This document shows positions 24,800 to 32,399 of a DNA stretch of 38,329 nt, piece by piece (position 1 is the first letter of the stretch; every line of letters starts with the position of its first letter). Both the position numbers and the translations under genes were made by a program. The notes below the pieces were generated by a model. The model worked only from the letters and a program-made list of their open reading frames with translations. It searched no databases and was not told where the DNA came from. The DNA comes from Clostridiales bacterium (GTDB lineage Bacteria > Bacillota > Clostridia > Oscillospirales > Oscillospiraceae), in the NCBI GenBank assembly GCA_019423635.1, contig JAHZBA010000028.1, positions 1 to 38,329 of the forward strand. Reading direction: 5' to 3'.

Positions 24800-25900
24800 C
24801 TATATGGTGAACTCCGCGGCCAGGGTGCAGCAGTCCTGGGAGGAGCCGATCTCGGAGATCCCCTTCAAAAGCCGGTAGCGTCCCGCCGCCAGCGCGCCGC
24901 CCCGGTTCTCCAGCGACAGCTCGAAGGTCTGCTCCTCGCCGCCGCGGAGCTCGTGGCCCAGGGCAATCACGGCCCCCTGGGGCACACACGTCCTCCACTG
25001 CCCCTCTTCCAGCCGCTCAATCACCGCGTCCTCGCCGTAGAGGAAGCCCCGCCGGGAGGCGTTTTTAATGGAGACCGTCAGCTTCTCCGGCGCGGCTTGG
25101 GTCACCTGCATGGTCAGGCCGTCAAAATTGTCCGTCACCGGCGTCTCCATGCCGCGCCGGGGGAGGTCCTGCCCGGTTCCCTCCTGCTGCTTCACGTCCA
25201 CCCGGATGCGCAATGGCGCAAAATCCTTCCCCGCAAGGGGCGACACCGTCACCCCCAGGCGGGAGGTCAGCTTCGTAGCCTCCTCCGCCACGAAGAACAG
25301 GCGGCGCGCCGTATCCCTGGGCTGGATGATGTCCGTGGGGAAGGGCTGGGGATTTCCGATGGTCTTGTCCCGGAACACCGCGAACTTCACGGGCTTTTCC
25401 CCCTCGTTGGTCACCTGGATCAACACATAGGCCCCCAGCTGGGGCGGACAGTCAAAGGTCTGGGAGAAGGCGCTCTCCGACTGGAAGGAGGCGTTTTTCA
25501 GGTGCTCTCTCCCCATCTCCCCGCCCCGGAAGCCCTCAGGCGCCAGCTCCGTGAAGGGGAGGTTGACGGTATTGGCCCCGGGCGTCGTCGCCGTGCCGAA
25601 ATCCACGGTGCCGCTCCTTCCGTCCCACCGGAGATCGGCGTCCAGCAAGGAGGCGATCCGGCTGACCGCGAGGAAGTTGGAGCGCCCTCCCGCCTCGTCC
25701 GTGTAGGAGATCGACACGGGAATCTCCTGGCCGTTCTGCCCCCGGTAGGTCTCCCCCGCGGGGATCTGCTCCAGGCCGAAGAGGGCAAAGGTGACGGCGT
25801 TGTAGGAGAGGCTCTCCCGTACCGCCTCCGCGTGGCCGCAGAGCAGGGCCAGGGAGAAGCCCACGCACAGCGTCAGCCCATAGCGCAGCAGGTTTTTCAT
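24800..25900 (-). CDS. Secreted protein with Ig-like (Big_14-type) C-terminal domain
   Basis: A 366-residue exported protein. The signal peptide (about 1-26) ends GHAEA. Residues about 35-105 resemble a copper-amine-oxidase N-terminal-like wall domain (SNFLAVSRIASLLDADLRW). A middle beta-rich region follows. The last 95 residues end in GRYRLLKGIS, like the Big_14 domain seen in many clostridial secreted proteins. No catalytic motif is visible. The ribosome site AAAGGAG is 9 bases before ATG 25900, within a 19-bp tandem duplication. It sits between the epimerase and nagB genes on the same strand, so it is probably co-transcribed with amino-sugar catabolism, but its role there is unclear. Confidence 0.7.
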   Translation of the reverse strand: MKNLLRYGLTLCVGFSLALLCGHAEAVRESLSYNAVTFALFGLEQIPAGETYRGQNGQEIPVSISYTDEAGGRSNFLAVSRIASLLDADLRWDGRSGTVDFGTATTPGANTVNLPFTELAPEGFRGGEMGREHLKNASFQSESAFSQTFDCPPQLGAYVLIQVTNEGEKPVKFAVFRDKTIGNPQPFPTDIIQPRDTARRLFFVAEEATKLTSRLGVTVSPLAGKDFAPLRIRVDVKQQEGTGQDLPRRGMETPVTDNFDGLTMQVTQAAPEKLTVSIKNASRRGFLYGEDAVIERLEEGQWRTCVPQGAVIALGHELRGGEEQTFELSLENRGGALAAGRYRLLKGISEIGSSQDCCTLAAEFTI

Positions 25901-25932
25901 AGTCTCATGCTCCTTTCATAGTCTCATGCTCC
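25895..25932. repeat. Perfect 19-bp tandem duplication over a start codon
   Basis: TTTCATAGTCTCATGCTCC occurs at 25895-25913 and again at 25914-25932. On minus each unit contains GGAG and ATGAAA, so the ribosome site and the ATG of the Ig-like gene are duplicated. The upstream ATG (25919) would make only a 4-codon peptide. The outer unit also contains the stop codon of the epimerase gene. Confidence 0.95.
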
Positions 25933-27132
25933 CAATTCTCTCAGCATCCCATCCACCATGGCCAGCATCCTGGGCAGGTGGAAGGGGCCCTTGAAGGTGG
26001 TGCCCTTGACGCCGGGCTCCGTGGGCGTGCCGTCCCGGTGGAGGTAGCCGTACCACTCGCCGCACTCCTCTTCGGCAAAGTGGGTCCGGCAGTAGTCCAG
26101 GAGCTTTTGGAACCAGCGGAGGTACTTCTCCTCCCCGGTGTCCTGATAGAGCATCAGGGCGGAGATGATAGCCTCGGCGTGGGACCACCACAGCTTCATA
26201 TCGTGCTCGTAGGACTCCTGGGGCTTGCCCAGGCAGTCCAGGGTGAAGAGGAGTCCCCCTCCATACCGCTCATCCCAGGCGGCCTCCATGGCCCAGTCAA
26301 AGACCTGGGCGGCCCTGCCCGCAAGCTCCCGGTCCCCGGTATTGCGGGCGTGCTCCAGCAGCATCCAGACGCACTCGGCGTCGTGGCCGGGGTTTACCGT
26401 GCGGCCCTCGGTGTAGTCCAGGCGGGGCGTGCCGTCCTCCGCCACACTCTCCAGCAGGCACTTCAGCTCCGGGTGGACGAAGTACCGGAAGATCTCCTCC
26501 GCGCAGATTCCCGCCCGCTCCAGATACAGCCCCCGGCGCTCTGTGTCCGTCCGGGCCAGCACGTTGGAGACGTTCAGCAGCAGCATAATGGGGCCAAAGC
26601 CCCGGCCGGAGCGGGTCTCCGGGTCCGTCTTGGGCCCCAGGCCCGTGGGGTCCGGCGCGCCGTCGTGGTAGAGGCCCCAGCAGACCTCATAGGCCCAGCG
26701 GGCCCGGTCCAGGTGCTCCCGCTCCCCGGTGAGGCCGTAATACTCCCCGTTGGCCATGGCGTAAATGACCTCGGAGGAGCAGTAGCGCCGCTGGCGCAGA
26801 GGCCGGCCGTCGGCGGTGACCGTGAAATAGAGCCGGTTGGCCGCCTGGGCGTTGCGGCAGTGGTCCTCCAGAAAATCCAGACAGCTGCGGGAGGCCGCCA
26901 GCCACGGCTCCCTCGTCCCATACACGCCGCAGAGCCACGCATAGGTCCAGCCGCAGCGGCCCTGCATCCAGACGCTCTTGTCGGTGGAGTAGACCTCTCC
27001 CCGCCGGTCCAGACAGGTGTAGACGCCGCCGTGGACGCGGTCCATGCCGTGCCTCAGCCAGAAGTCTGTACACTGCTCCAGCTGCTGCCGCACCCAGGCG
27101 CGGCTCTCCTTGAAAAACTGCTTCTGATCCAT
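25924..27132 (-). CDS. N-acylglucosamine 2-epimerase (AGE) family protein
   Basis: Interconverts N-acetylmannosamine and N-acetylglucosamine, or epimerises a related sugar or disaccharide, through an (alpha/alpha)6 barrel. The 402 residues have the family hallmarks SVWMQGRCGWTYAWL near 53-67, NPGHDAECVWMLLEHA and WWSHAEAI, with the His residues expected at the active site. Length is typical. ATG 27132 is chosen for GGAGGGGG 7 bases upstream. It is the first gene of a minus-strand set that ends with nagB and nagA, so an amino-sugar substrate is likely, perhaps ManNAc from sialic acid. However, no sialic-acid lyase or ManNAc kinase is present. Cellobiose-2-epimerase activity is the main alternative. 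Confidence 0.88.
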   Translation of the reverse strand: MDQKQFFKESRAWVRQQLEQCTDFWLRHGMDRVHGGVYTCLDRRGEVYSTDKSVWMQGRCGWTYAWLCGVYGTREPWLAASRSCLDFLEDHCRNAQAANRLYFTVTADGRPLRQRRYCSSEVIYAMANGEYYGLTGEREHLDRARWAYEVCWGLYHDGAPDPTGLGPKTDPETRSGRGFGPIMLLLNVSNVLARTDTERRGLYLERAGICAEEIFRYFVHPELKCLLESVAEDGTPRLDYTEGRTVNPGHDAECVWMLLEHARNTGDRELAGRAAQVFDWAMEAAWDERYGGGLLFTLDCLGKPQESYEHDMKLWWSHAEAIISALMLYQDTGEEKYLRWFQKLLDYCRTHFAEEECGEWYGYLHRDGTPTEPGVKGTTFKGPFHLPRMLAMVDGMLRELGA

Positions 27133-27194
27133 AGGCTGTCCCCCTCCCGGCAAACTGCCCGCGGTCCCGCGCGGGTGATCTCTTTACTGCGTTT

Positions 27195-27223
27195 ACTATA
27201 TCAGCGGCAGGTCTCTTTTTCAA
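27195..27223 (-). promoter_or_regulatory. Promoter of the epimerase-nagBA operon
   Basis: On minus, TTGAAA (complement of 27218-27223) and TATAGT (complement of 27195-27200), spacer 17, about 63 bases before the epimerase start. It is divergent from the ROK promoter. Confidence 0.8.
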
Positions 27224-27308
27224 CCGGAGTTTCTCCGCAATCAGACGAATGTGCGAATTTTTGAGCCGATCTTCACCCGGTTTCCGGGAAAAATCGCCTC
27301 TGTCAGGG

Positions 27309-27337
27309 ATGACAAGCCGCGGCGGCTGTGGTATGAT
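27309..27337 (+). promoter_or_regulatory. Promoter of the ROK-type gene
   Basis: ATGACA at 27309-27314 and TATGAT at 27332-27337, spacer 17, about 49 bases before the start. It shares a 253-base divergent region with the epimerase promoter. Confidence 0.8.
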
Positions 27338-27385
27338 GGGTTTGTGAGAGTTTCCAAAAACTTTTCCTTTTGGGAGGCAAACACT

Positions 27386-28765
27386 ATGAACTGTTATGGG
27401 ATTGAAGTGAACCCCCGCTGTATCCCCGAGCTGGACCCGGGCTTTGTCCCGCTGTATCAATTCAACCGTGCCTTTTTGAAGGACGCCCGCAAGCCCCTGG
27501 GCCTGGCGGTGGAGCGCTCCGGCGGCCAGGTGGCCGTGTGCGAAACCTTTATCCACGGCACGCCGGAGCTGGCGGAGGCGGACCGGTACTATGCGGACCG
27601 GCTGGTGAAGACCCTTCTGTGGATGAAGGGCGGCTTTCGGATCTTCGTCCGGGGAGACGAGGACATCCTGAAGACCCTCCAGGCGGCCTACGCCCCCGGC
27701 GGCAGCCGGTCCTTTGACGCGGACTTCATGGCCAAGGTCTACGAGCACCCCTTCGAGGTGGTCTCCTGCGAGACCCTGCCCGCCGAGAAGAGCCGCTCCG
27801 AGTCCGTGGGCCGGCATCTGGAGGGCTGCCGCATCGGCTTTGACGCCGGCGGGTCCGACCGGAAGGTCTCCGCGGTCATCGACGGCGAGAGCGTCTTCTC
27901 CGAGGAGGTAGTCTGGTTCCCCAAGACCACCGCGGACCCGGACTACCACTTCCAGGGGATCGTGGACGCCATGAAGACCGCCGCCTCCCACATGCCCCGG
28001 GTGGACGCCATCGGCGTCAGCTCCGCCGGCATCTACATCGACAACCGCACCATGAGCGCCTCCCTCTTTTTGAAGGTCCCCCCGGAGCTCTATGAGGAGA
28101 AGGTGAAAGACATCTACCTCCGGGCGGCCAAGGAGATCGGGGACGTGCCCCTGGTGGTGTGCAACGACGGCGACGTCACCGCCCTGGCGGGAGCCATGAG
28201 CCTGGAGGACGACAACGTGCTGGGCATCGCCATGGGCACCAGCGAGGCCGTGGGCTACGTGGACGAGAAGGGCAACATTACCGGCTGGCTCAACGAACTG
28301 GCCTTTGTCCCCGTGGACGGCTCCCCCGCCGCCATGGAGGACGAGTGGAGCGGCGACATCGGCTGCGGCGTGAAGTACTTCTCCCAGGACGCCGTCATCA
28401 AGCTGGCCCCCGCCGCCGGCATCAACCTGGCGGAGAGTCTCTCCCCGGCGGAGAAGCTCAAGGAGGTCCAAAAGCTCATGGAGACCCCGGACAGCCCCGC
28501 CGAGGCTGTCTACCGCTCCATCGGCGTCTACCTGGCCCACACCCTGGCGCTGTACTACGATCTCTATCACTTCAAGCACGTGCTGCTGCTGGGCCGGGTC
28601 ATGAGCGGCCGGGGCGGCGATCTGATTCTTGCCACCTGCCAAAGCGCTCTGGCGGAGGAGTACCCCGAGATTGCCGCCGCCATTCACCCCACGCTGCCGG
28701 ACGAGAAGTTCCGCCGGGTGGGCCAGTCCGCCGCGGCGGCCTCCCTGCCGGCCCTGGAGCGCTGA
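27386..28765 (+). CDS. ROK/ASKHA-type sugar kinase-like protein
   Basis: A 459-residue protein. The ASKHA ATPase fold starts late: phosphate-1 motif GFDAGGSDRKV at 151-161, a GVSSAGIYIDN segment, and phosphate-2 motif GIAMGTSEAVGYVDEKG. These are ROK-like, but the usual ROK zinc motif C-x-C-G-x2-G-C is not seen, and the first 145 residues are an extra domain I do not recognise. It may phosphorylate an amino sugar, which would supply NagA with GlcNAc-6-P, or it may be a regulator or pseudokinase. ATG 27386 has GGGAGG 8 bases upstream and follows the promoter, which excludes earlier ATGs. It is divergent from the epimerase-nagBA set and 13 bases before the next gene. Confidence 0.75.
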   Translation: MNCYGIEVNPRCIPELDPGFVPLYQFNRAFLKDARKPLGLAVERSGGQVAVCETFIHGTPELAEADRYYADRLVKTLLWMKGGFRIFVRGDEDILKTLQAAYAPGGSRSFDADFMAKVYEHPFEVVSCETLPAEKSRSESVGRHLEGCRIGFDAGGSDRKVSAVIDGESVFSEEVVWFPKTTADPDYHFQGIVDAMKTAASHMPRVDAIGVSSAGIYIDNRTMSASLFLKVPPELYEEKVKDIYLRAAKEIGDVPLVVCNDGDVTALAGAMSLEDDNVLGIAMGTSEAVGYVDEKGNITGWLNELAFVPVDGSPAAMEDEWSGDIGCGVKYFSQDAVIKLAPAAGINLAESLSPAEKLKEVQKLMETPDSPAEAVYRSIGVYLAHTLALYYDLYHFKHVLLLGRVMSGRGGDLILATCQSALAEEYPEIAAAIHPTLPDEKFRRVGQSAAAASLPALER

Positions 28766-28778
28766 TCCGGAGGCGGCC

Positions 28779-29366
28779 ATGCAGCACAAGTGTAAGGTTA
28801 CGGTCCTTGACAAAAAGCTCTACCCCGAGCTCCAGGCCCAGTACTGCGCGGACCCCCGGTCGGGGCCCTGTCCCTGCTACCACGTGGGCGACACGTTCCT
28901 CTTCGAGCGCTACGGCCAGTCGGACGACTTCTGGCACATGGGCCTTGGCACTTTACAGGGGACCGGCGCCCAGGACACCGCCGGCGGCGCCGCCCTCCCC
29001 CACTGCTCCGAGGCCTGGGACGCCATCAGCCGCTATATCTACACGGCTTTGCAGGGGGGAAGCATCATGCGGGGATGGATGAAGGACGAGCGGGTGATGA
29101 TCGCCTGCTGCTCCGACGGCACCCGGCCGGTGATCTTCCGGATTGAGCGGCTGGACTACCTGGCGCTGTACATCACCGGCCTCACCGGCGAGGCGGACCG
29201 CCAAACCCTCTCCGCCGCGCTGAACGCGCTTCCGGGGGTGACAGAGGTCTCTCTCCGGCCCGACGGCGCCTTTTTCGAGGTCTATCTGGACCAGGCGGTC
29301 TCCGAGGAGGTCCTGCGGCAGGCCGCTGAGGCCTGCGGACCCTTTTCCGTGCTGAAAATCGAGTAA
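28779..29366 (+). CDS. TIGR04076 protein with ferredoxin-like C-terminal domain
   Basis: 195 residues in two parts. Residues about 1-120 match the TIGR04076 pattern, a small clostridial family of unknown function with GPCPCYHVGDTF, AWDAISRYIYTAL, and CCSDGTRPVIFRIE. Several Cys pairs suggest metal or redox chemistry, but this is unproven. Residues about 123-195 have the beta-alpha-beta pattern of a heavy-metal-associated (HMA)-like domain (LPGVTEVSLRPDGAFFEVYL) without the C-x-x-C. ATG 28779 has CCGGAGG upstream; longer frames overlap the ROK gene in another phase. It is 13 bases after the ROK stop, so almost certainly co-transcribed with it. A bidirectional terminator follows. Confidence 0.72.
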   Translation: MQHKCKVTVLDKKLYPELQAQYCADPRSGPCPCYHVGDTFLFERYGQSDDFWHMGLGTLQGTGAQDTAGGAALPHCSEAWDAISRYIYTALQGGSIMRGWMKDERVMIACCSDGTRPVIFRIERLDYLALYITGLTGEADRQTLSAALNALPGVTEVSLRPDGAFFEVYLDQAVSEEVLRQAAEACGPFSVLKIE

Positions 29367-29370
29367 ACCA

Positions 29371-29406
29371 AAAGGGGCGGCTGTCCGGTTGGACAGCCGC
29401 CCCTTT
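29371..29406. terminator. Bidirectional terminator
   Basis: A 16-bp perfect stem AAAGGGGCGGCTGTCC (29371-29386 with 29391-29406), loop GGTT. It has A-rich and T-rich ends and lies between two convergent genes, 4 and 20 bases from their stops. Confidence 0.9.
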
Positions 29407-29426
29407 CTGCTCTGTTATGTTCCCGC

Positions 29427-31109
29427 TCAGTCCCGGTGCATGGGCAGCGCGCCGCCCATCTGCCGGAGGTGGAAGCGCCGGGTATGCTCCTGCAGCAGCC
29501 GGACCTGGCCGAAGAGCTCCGTGCTGACCGCCGCCGACTCCTCGCTGCTGGCGGAGTTGGTCTGCACTACAGAGGAGATCTGGCCCACGCCCTCGGCCAC
29601 CTGGGAGATGGCCTCCGCCTCTCCCTTCACCGCCTCGGCAATGGCACTGATGTCGCTGCTGGAGCGCATCACCAGCTCCAGGGTCTCCTTCAGGGTCGCC
29701 GAGACCTCATCCACAATCTGGCTGCCCCGCTGCGTGGCCTGGACGGAGCTCTTAATCAGCTCCGTGGTGGCCTTTGCCGCCTCGTCGGACTGGGCCGCCA
29801 GAGAGCGCACCTCGTCGGCCACCACGGCGAAGCCCTTGCCGGCGCTGCCGGCCCGGGCGGCCTCCACGGCGGCGTTCAGCGCCAGGATGTTGGTCTGGAA
29901 GGCGATATTTTCGATGGTGGCGATGATCTGCTGGATCTGCTGAGAGGTATTGGTGATATCCGTCATGGCAGAGACCATGTCCTCCATCTGCCTGCCGCCG
30001 ACGGTGACCTGATCGCCGGCCTGCTGGGCATTCTTCCGGGCGCTGGCCGCCTTTTCCACGTTCTCCTTGGAGTTCTTGGTGAGCTCATCCAGGGTGGCGT
30101 ACATCTGCTGGATGGCGCTGGCCTGCTCCGTGGCGCCCTGGGCCAGGGACTGTGCGCTGTTGGACATCTGCTCGGCATTGCCGGAGATCCTGCGCTCCGC
30201 CTGGCTGATCTCTCCCAGACTTGTAGAGAGATTGGCAGTCAGACGGTCGATGGAGTCCTCAATGGAGCGGAAGTCGCCGATGAAGGGCACGCTGGTATGT
30301 ACGTCGAAATTCCCCGCGGACAGCCGGTCCATGATGCGGTTGATGTCCTCCACATAGCTGTTGATCTGGTGCATGGACTCCCGCAGCACCTTGGCCAGCT
30401 CGCCCAGCTCGTCGGCGGAGCTGTAGGTCAGCTCCAGTTCCAGATGTCCCTCCTGGAGAGGCTTGGCGCTCTCGGTGATCTCCACAATGGGACCCACCAC
30501 TCTGCGCAGCACATACTGCACCAGGCTCAGCATACACAGCAGCGCCACTGCCAGACACACGGCACAGGTCAGGTGCATCACCAGAATGGTCCGCTCCACC
30601 TGGGCCTGGCTCTTCTCACTGAGCTCGGCGCCCCGCGCCACCACCTGGTCCATCAGGCCCACCAGCGTGGTGAGGTTGCCCTGGATGGTCTGCTGATAGT
30701 AGCTCTGGGCCCGGGAGGGGTTGGTCTTCAGCGTATCCAGAACTTCCGTGGCGGAGCCGTGGAGCTCCTTGTGCAGCGGCTCCAGCTGGCTCCGCAGGGA
30801 CAAAATCGTCTCGTCGTCCGTCCCCGCCTCCCCGTAGAGCCACTGACCAAGCACGCAGCCGGTGGGGTCCACACTGCCGGTGAATTCCTTGCCGGCGTAC
30901 AGGGCGTTGCTGAGATTGGCCGACCACTTGTAGTGGGCCGTCTCCGCCTTCTGCACCCGGTCCAGCAGATTCTGGACCTCCGTATTCTCCGCCTGGTTGC
31001 GCTGAATGCGGAAAATGTTGAAGCTGGTCACGCAGCTGAACAACACCACGGACACCAGCGCCGCGGTGACCCGGATTCCCACCGTTTTCTTAATCCCTCT
31101 ATGCCTCAT
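29427..31109 (-). CDS. Methyl-accepting chemotaxis protein with CZB-like sensor
   Basis: 560 residues: transmembrane helix 1 (about 12-33), an extracytoplasmic sensor (34-173), transmembrane helix 2 (174-202), HAMP (about 203-260) and a coiled-coil signalling domain with hairpin tip FQTNILALNAAVEAARAG. The sensor carries the pattern of a chemoreceptor zinc-binding domain: His59 in HYKW, Cys85 in CVLGQWLYG, and His113/His117 in PLHKELHG. CZB domains mostly occur in soluble receptors, so its place outside the membrane is notable. The protein would signal to CheW/CheA, none of which is nearby. Start choice is weak: ATG 31109 has only GAGAGG 15 bases upstream, and ATG 31124 directly abuts that site. 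Confidence 0.88.
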   Translation of the reverse strand: MRHRGIKKTVGIRVTAALVSVVLFSCVTSFNIFRIQRNQAENTEVQNLLDRVQKAETAHYKWSANLSNALYAGKEFTGSVDPTGCVLGQWLYGEAGTDDETILSLRSQLEPLHKELHGSATEVLDTLKTNPSRAQSYYQQTIQGNLTTLVGLMDQVVARGAELSEKSQAQVERTILVMHLTCAVCLAVALLCMLSLVQYVLRRVVGPIVEITESAKPLQEGHLELELTYSSADELGELAKVLRESMHQINSYVEDINRIMDRLSAGNFDVHTSVPFIGDFRSIEDSIDRLTANLSTSLGEISQAERRISGNAEQMSNSAQSLAQGATEQASAIQQMYATLDELTKNSKENVEKAASARKNAQQAGDQVTVGGRQMEDMVSAMTDITNTSQQIQQIIATIENIAFQTNILALNAAVEAARAGSAGKGFAVVADEVRSLAAQSDEAAKATTELIKSSVQATQRGSQIVDEVSATLKETLELVMRSSSDISAIAEAVKGEAEAISQVAEGVGQISSVVQTNSASSEESAAVSTELFGQVRLLQEHTRRFHLRQMGGALPMHRD

Positions 31110-31191
31110 CTCTGCAATGCACATCCTCTCTCATGATTTTCGCCGGTCTTTTTCCAGTACCTGTCAGCGGGGGGAGACTATGCTTGGATTC

Positions 31192-31220
31192 ATTATACCC
31201 CAGCTTCCTGAAAGTGGCAA
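31192..31220 (-). promoter_or_regulatory. Promoter of the chemoreceptor gene
   Basis: On minus, TTGCCA (complement of 31215-31220) and TATAAT (complement of 31192-31197), spacer 17, about 80 bases before the start. It is sigma-A type; a flagellar sigma-28 promoter is not seen. Confidence 0.78.
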
Positions 31221-31325
31221 GGAAAAAATCTCTTTTCGGAGTATTTTGTGGCTCTCCAAAATTTTCCCCCCGGCAGACGAAGCGGACCGGCTCAAGAAAA
31301 ATTTTCCTCCGGTGGTCAGACCCCC

Positions 31326-31354
31326 TTGATAATTCTCCCCGGATTTGATATGAT
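31326..31354 (+). promoter_or_regulatory. Promoter of the ketopantoate reductase-like gene
   Basis: TTGATA at 31326-31331 and TATGAT at 31349-31354, spacer 17, about 35 bases before the start. Confidence 0.85.
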
Positions 31355-31393
31355 GTAAAAAAGGATCTATTTTTTGAATGGGAGGAATTTTGT

Positions 31394-32317
31394 ATGAAAA
31401 TCGGACTTCTGGGCTGCGGCGCCATGGGCAGTCTCTACGGCGGGTATCTCACCAGAGCGCATGAGGTGTATGTCTGCGACGTTTGGAAGGAGCATATCGA
31501 GGCCATCCGGGCGGAGGGCATCCGTCTGGACGAGCCAAACGGAGAGACGGCGGTCTTTCGCCCCACCCTGGCCACCACGGATTCCAGCGAGATCGGCCCC
31601 GTGGACGTGATGATCGTCTTTGTGAAGTACATGCTGCTGGAGGAGGCGCTGAAAAACGCCAAAAGCATGATCGGCCCGGAGACCATTGTGCTCTCCCTCC
31701 AGAACGGCATCGGCAATTACGATGAGATTGCCAAGGTGGTCCCTGAAAAGCAGATCTGCTGTGGTACGACCGCTCACGGCTGCACCTTCCTGGAGCCGGG
31801 CCACGTGCGCCACACCGGCACGGGCATCACCAACGTGGGCACCCTGAAGGGGGACATGGCCAGCGCGGAAAAGGTAGCCGAGGCCCTGCGGCAGGGCGGC
31901 TTTGACGTGGCCGTCCACGAAAACGTCATGGAGCTGATCTGGCACAAGCTGTTTGCCAACATTGCCATCAACGCCGTCACGGCCCTGCTGGACCAGCCCA
32001 ACGCCACCGTGGCGGAGAACCCCCACGAGCGGTCCCTGGCGGAGAAGATGGTCCGGGAGGCCGTGGCCGTAGCCAACGCCACCGGCTGCCATTTCGACGC
32101 AGACGCAGAGTTCCGCTCCGCCATGGACGTGGCCCTTGCCACCGGCACCAACCGCTCCTCCATGCTCCAGGACGTCAGCCGCCAGCGGGAGACGGAGATC
32201 AAGATCATCAACGGCGCCGTGGTCCGGACCGGTCTGGAGGCCGGAATTCCCACGCCCTACAACGAGGCCATCTGCTGCCTGATCCAGGCTAAGCAGTCCT
32301 TCTATCTCAACAAGTAA
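31394..32317 (+). CDS. 2-dehydropantoate 2-reductase-like protein (ApbA/PanE family)
   Basis: NADPH-dependent reductase family; the named member converts ketopantoate to pantoate in coenzyme A synthesis. The 307 residues have the N-terminal dinucleotide site GLLGCGAMGSLYGG, SLQNGIGN in the middle, and the C-terminal helical part with WHKLFANIAINAVTALL, whose Lys is the expected catalytic residue. Length is typical. ATG 31394 follows GGGAGG by 8 bases. It is a single-gene unit with its own promoter and terminator and is not next to panB, panC or panD. Clostridia carry several ApbA paralogues acting on other 2-oxo acids, so pantothenate synthesis is likely but not certain, and no symbol is given. 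Confidence 0.85.
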   Translation: MKIGLLGCGAMGSLYGGYLTRAHEVYVCDVWKEHIEAIRAEGIRLDEPNGETAVFRPTLATTDSSEIGPVDVMIVFVKYMLLEEALKNAKSMIGPETIVLSLQNGIGNYDEIAKVVPEKQICCGTTAHGCTFLEPGHVRHTGTGITNVGTLKGDMASAEKVAEALRQGGFDVAVHENVMELIWHKLFANIAINAVTALLDQPNATVAENPHERSLAEKMVREAVAVANATGCHFDADAEFRSAMDVALATGTNRSSMLQDVSRQRETEIKIINGAVVRTGLEAGIPTPYNEAICCLIQAKQSFYLNK

Positions 32318-32328
32318 AGAAACGACAG

Positions 32329-32362
32329 CGGCGCCCTGTCCGATGGACAGGGCGCCGTTTTT
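32329..32362. terminator. Terminator between convergent genes
   Basis: A 13-bp perfect stem CGGCGCCCTGTCC (32329-32341 with 32345-32357), 3-base loop, then TTTTT. It follows the reductase stop by 11 bases and also faces the end of the PII-like gene. Confidence 0.9.
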
Positions 32363-32399
32363 CTGTGAGATGCCGTGCCGGCGGGGCCGGATCGGGGCT

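Noticed and set aside
26687..28813. 708-residue open frame on minus across a divergent region
   Set aside because: It runs through both promoters at 27195-27337 and opposite two well-supported genes, so it is a shadow of high GC at third positions.
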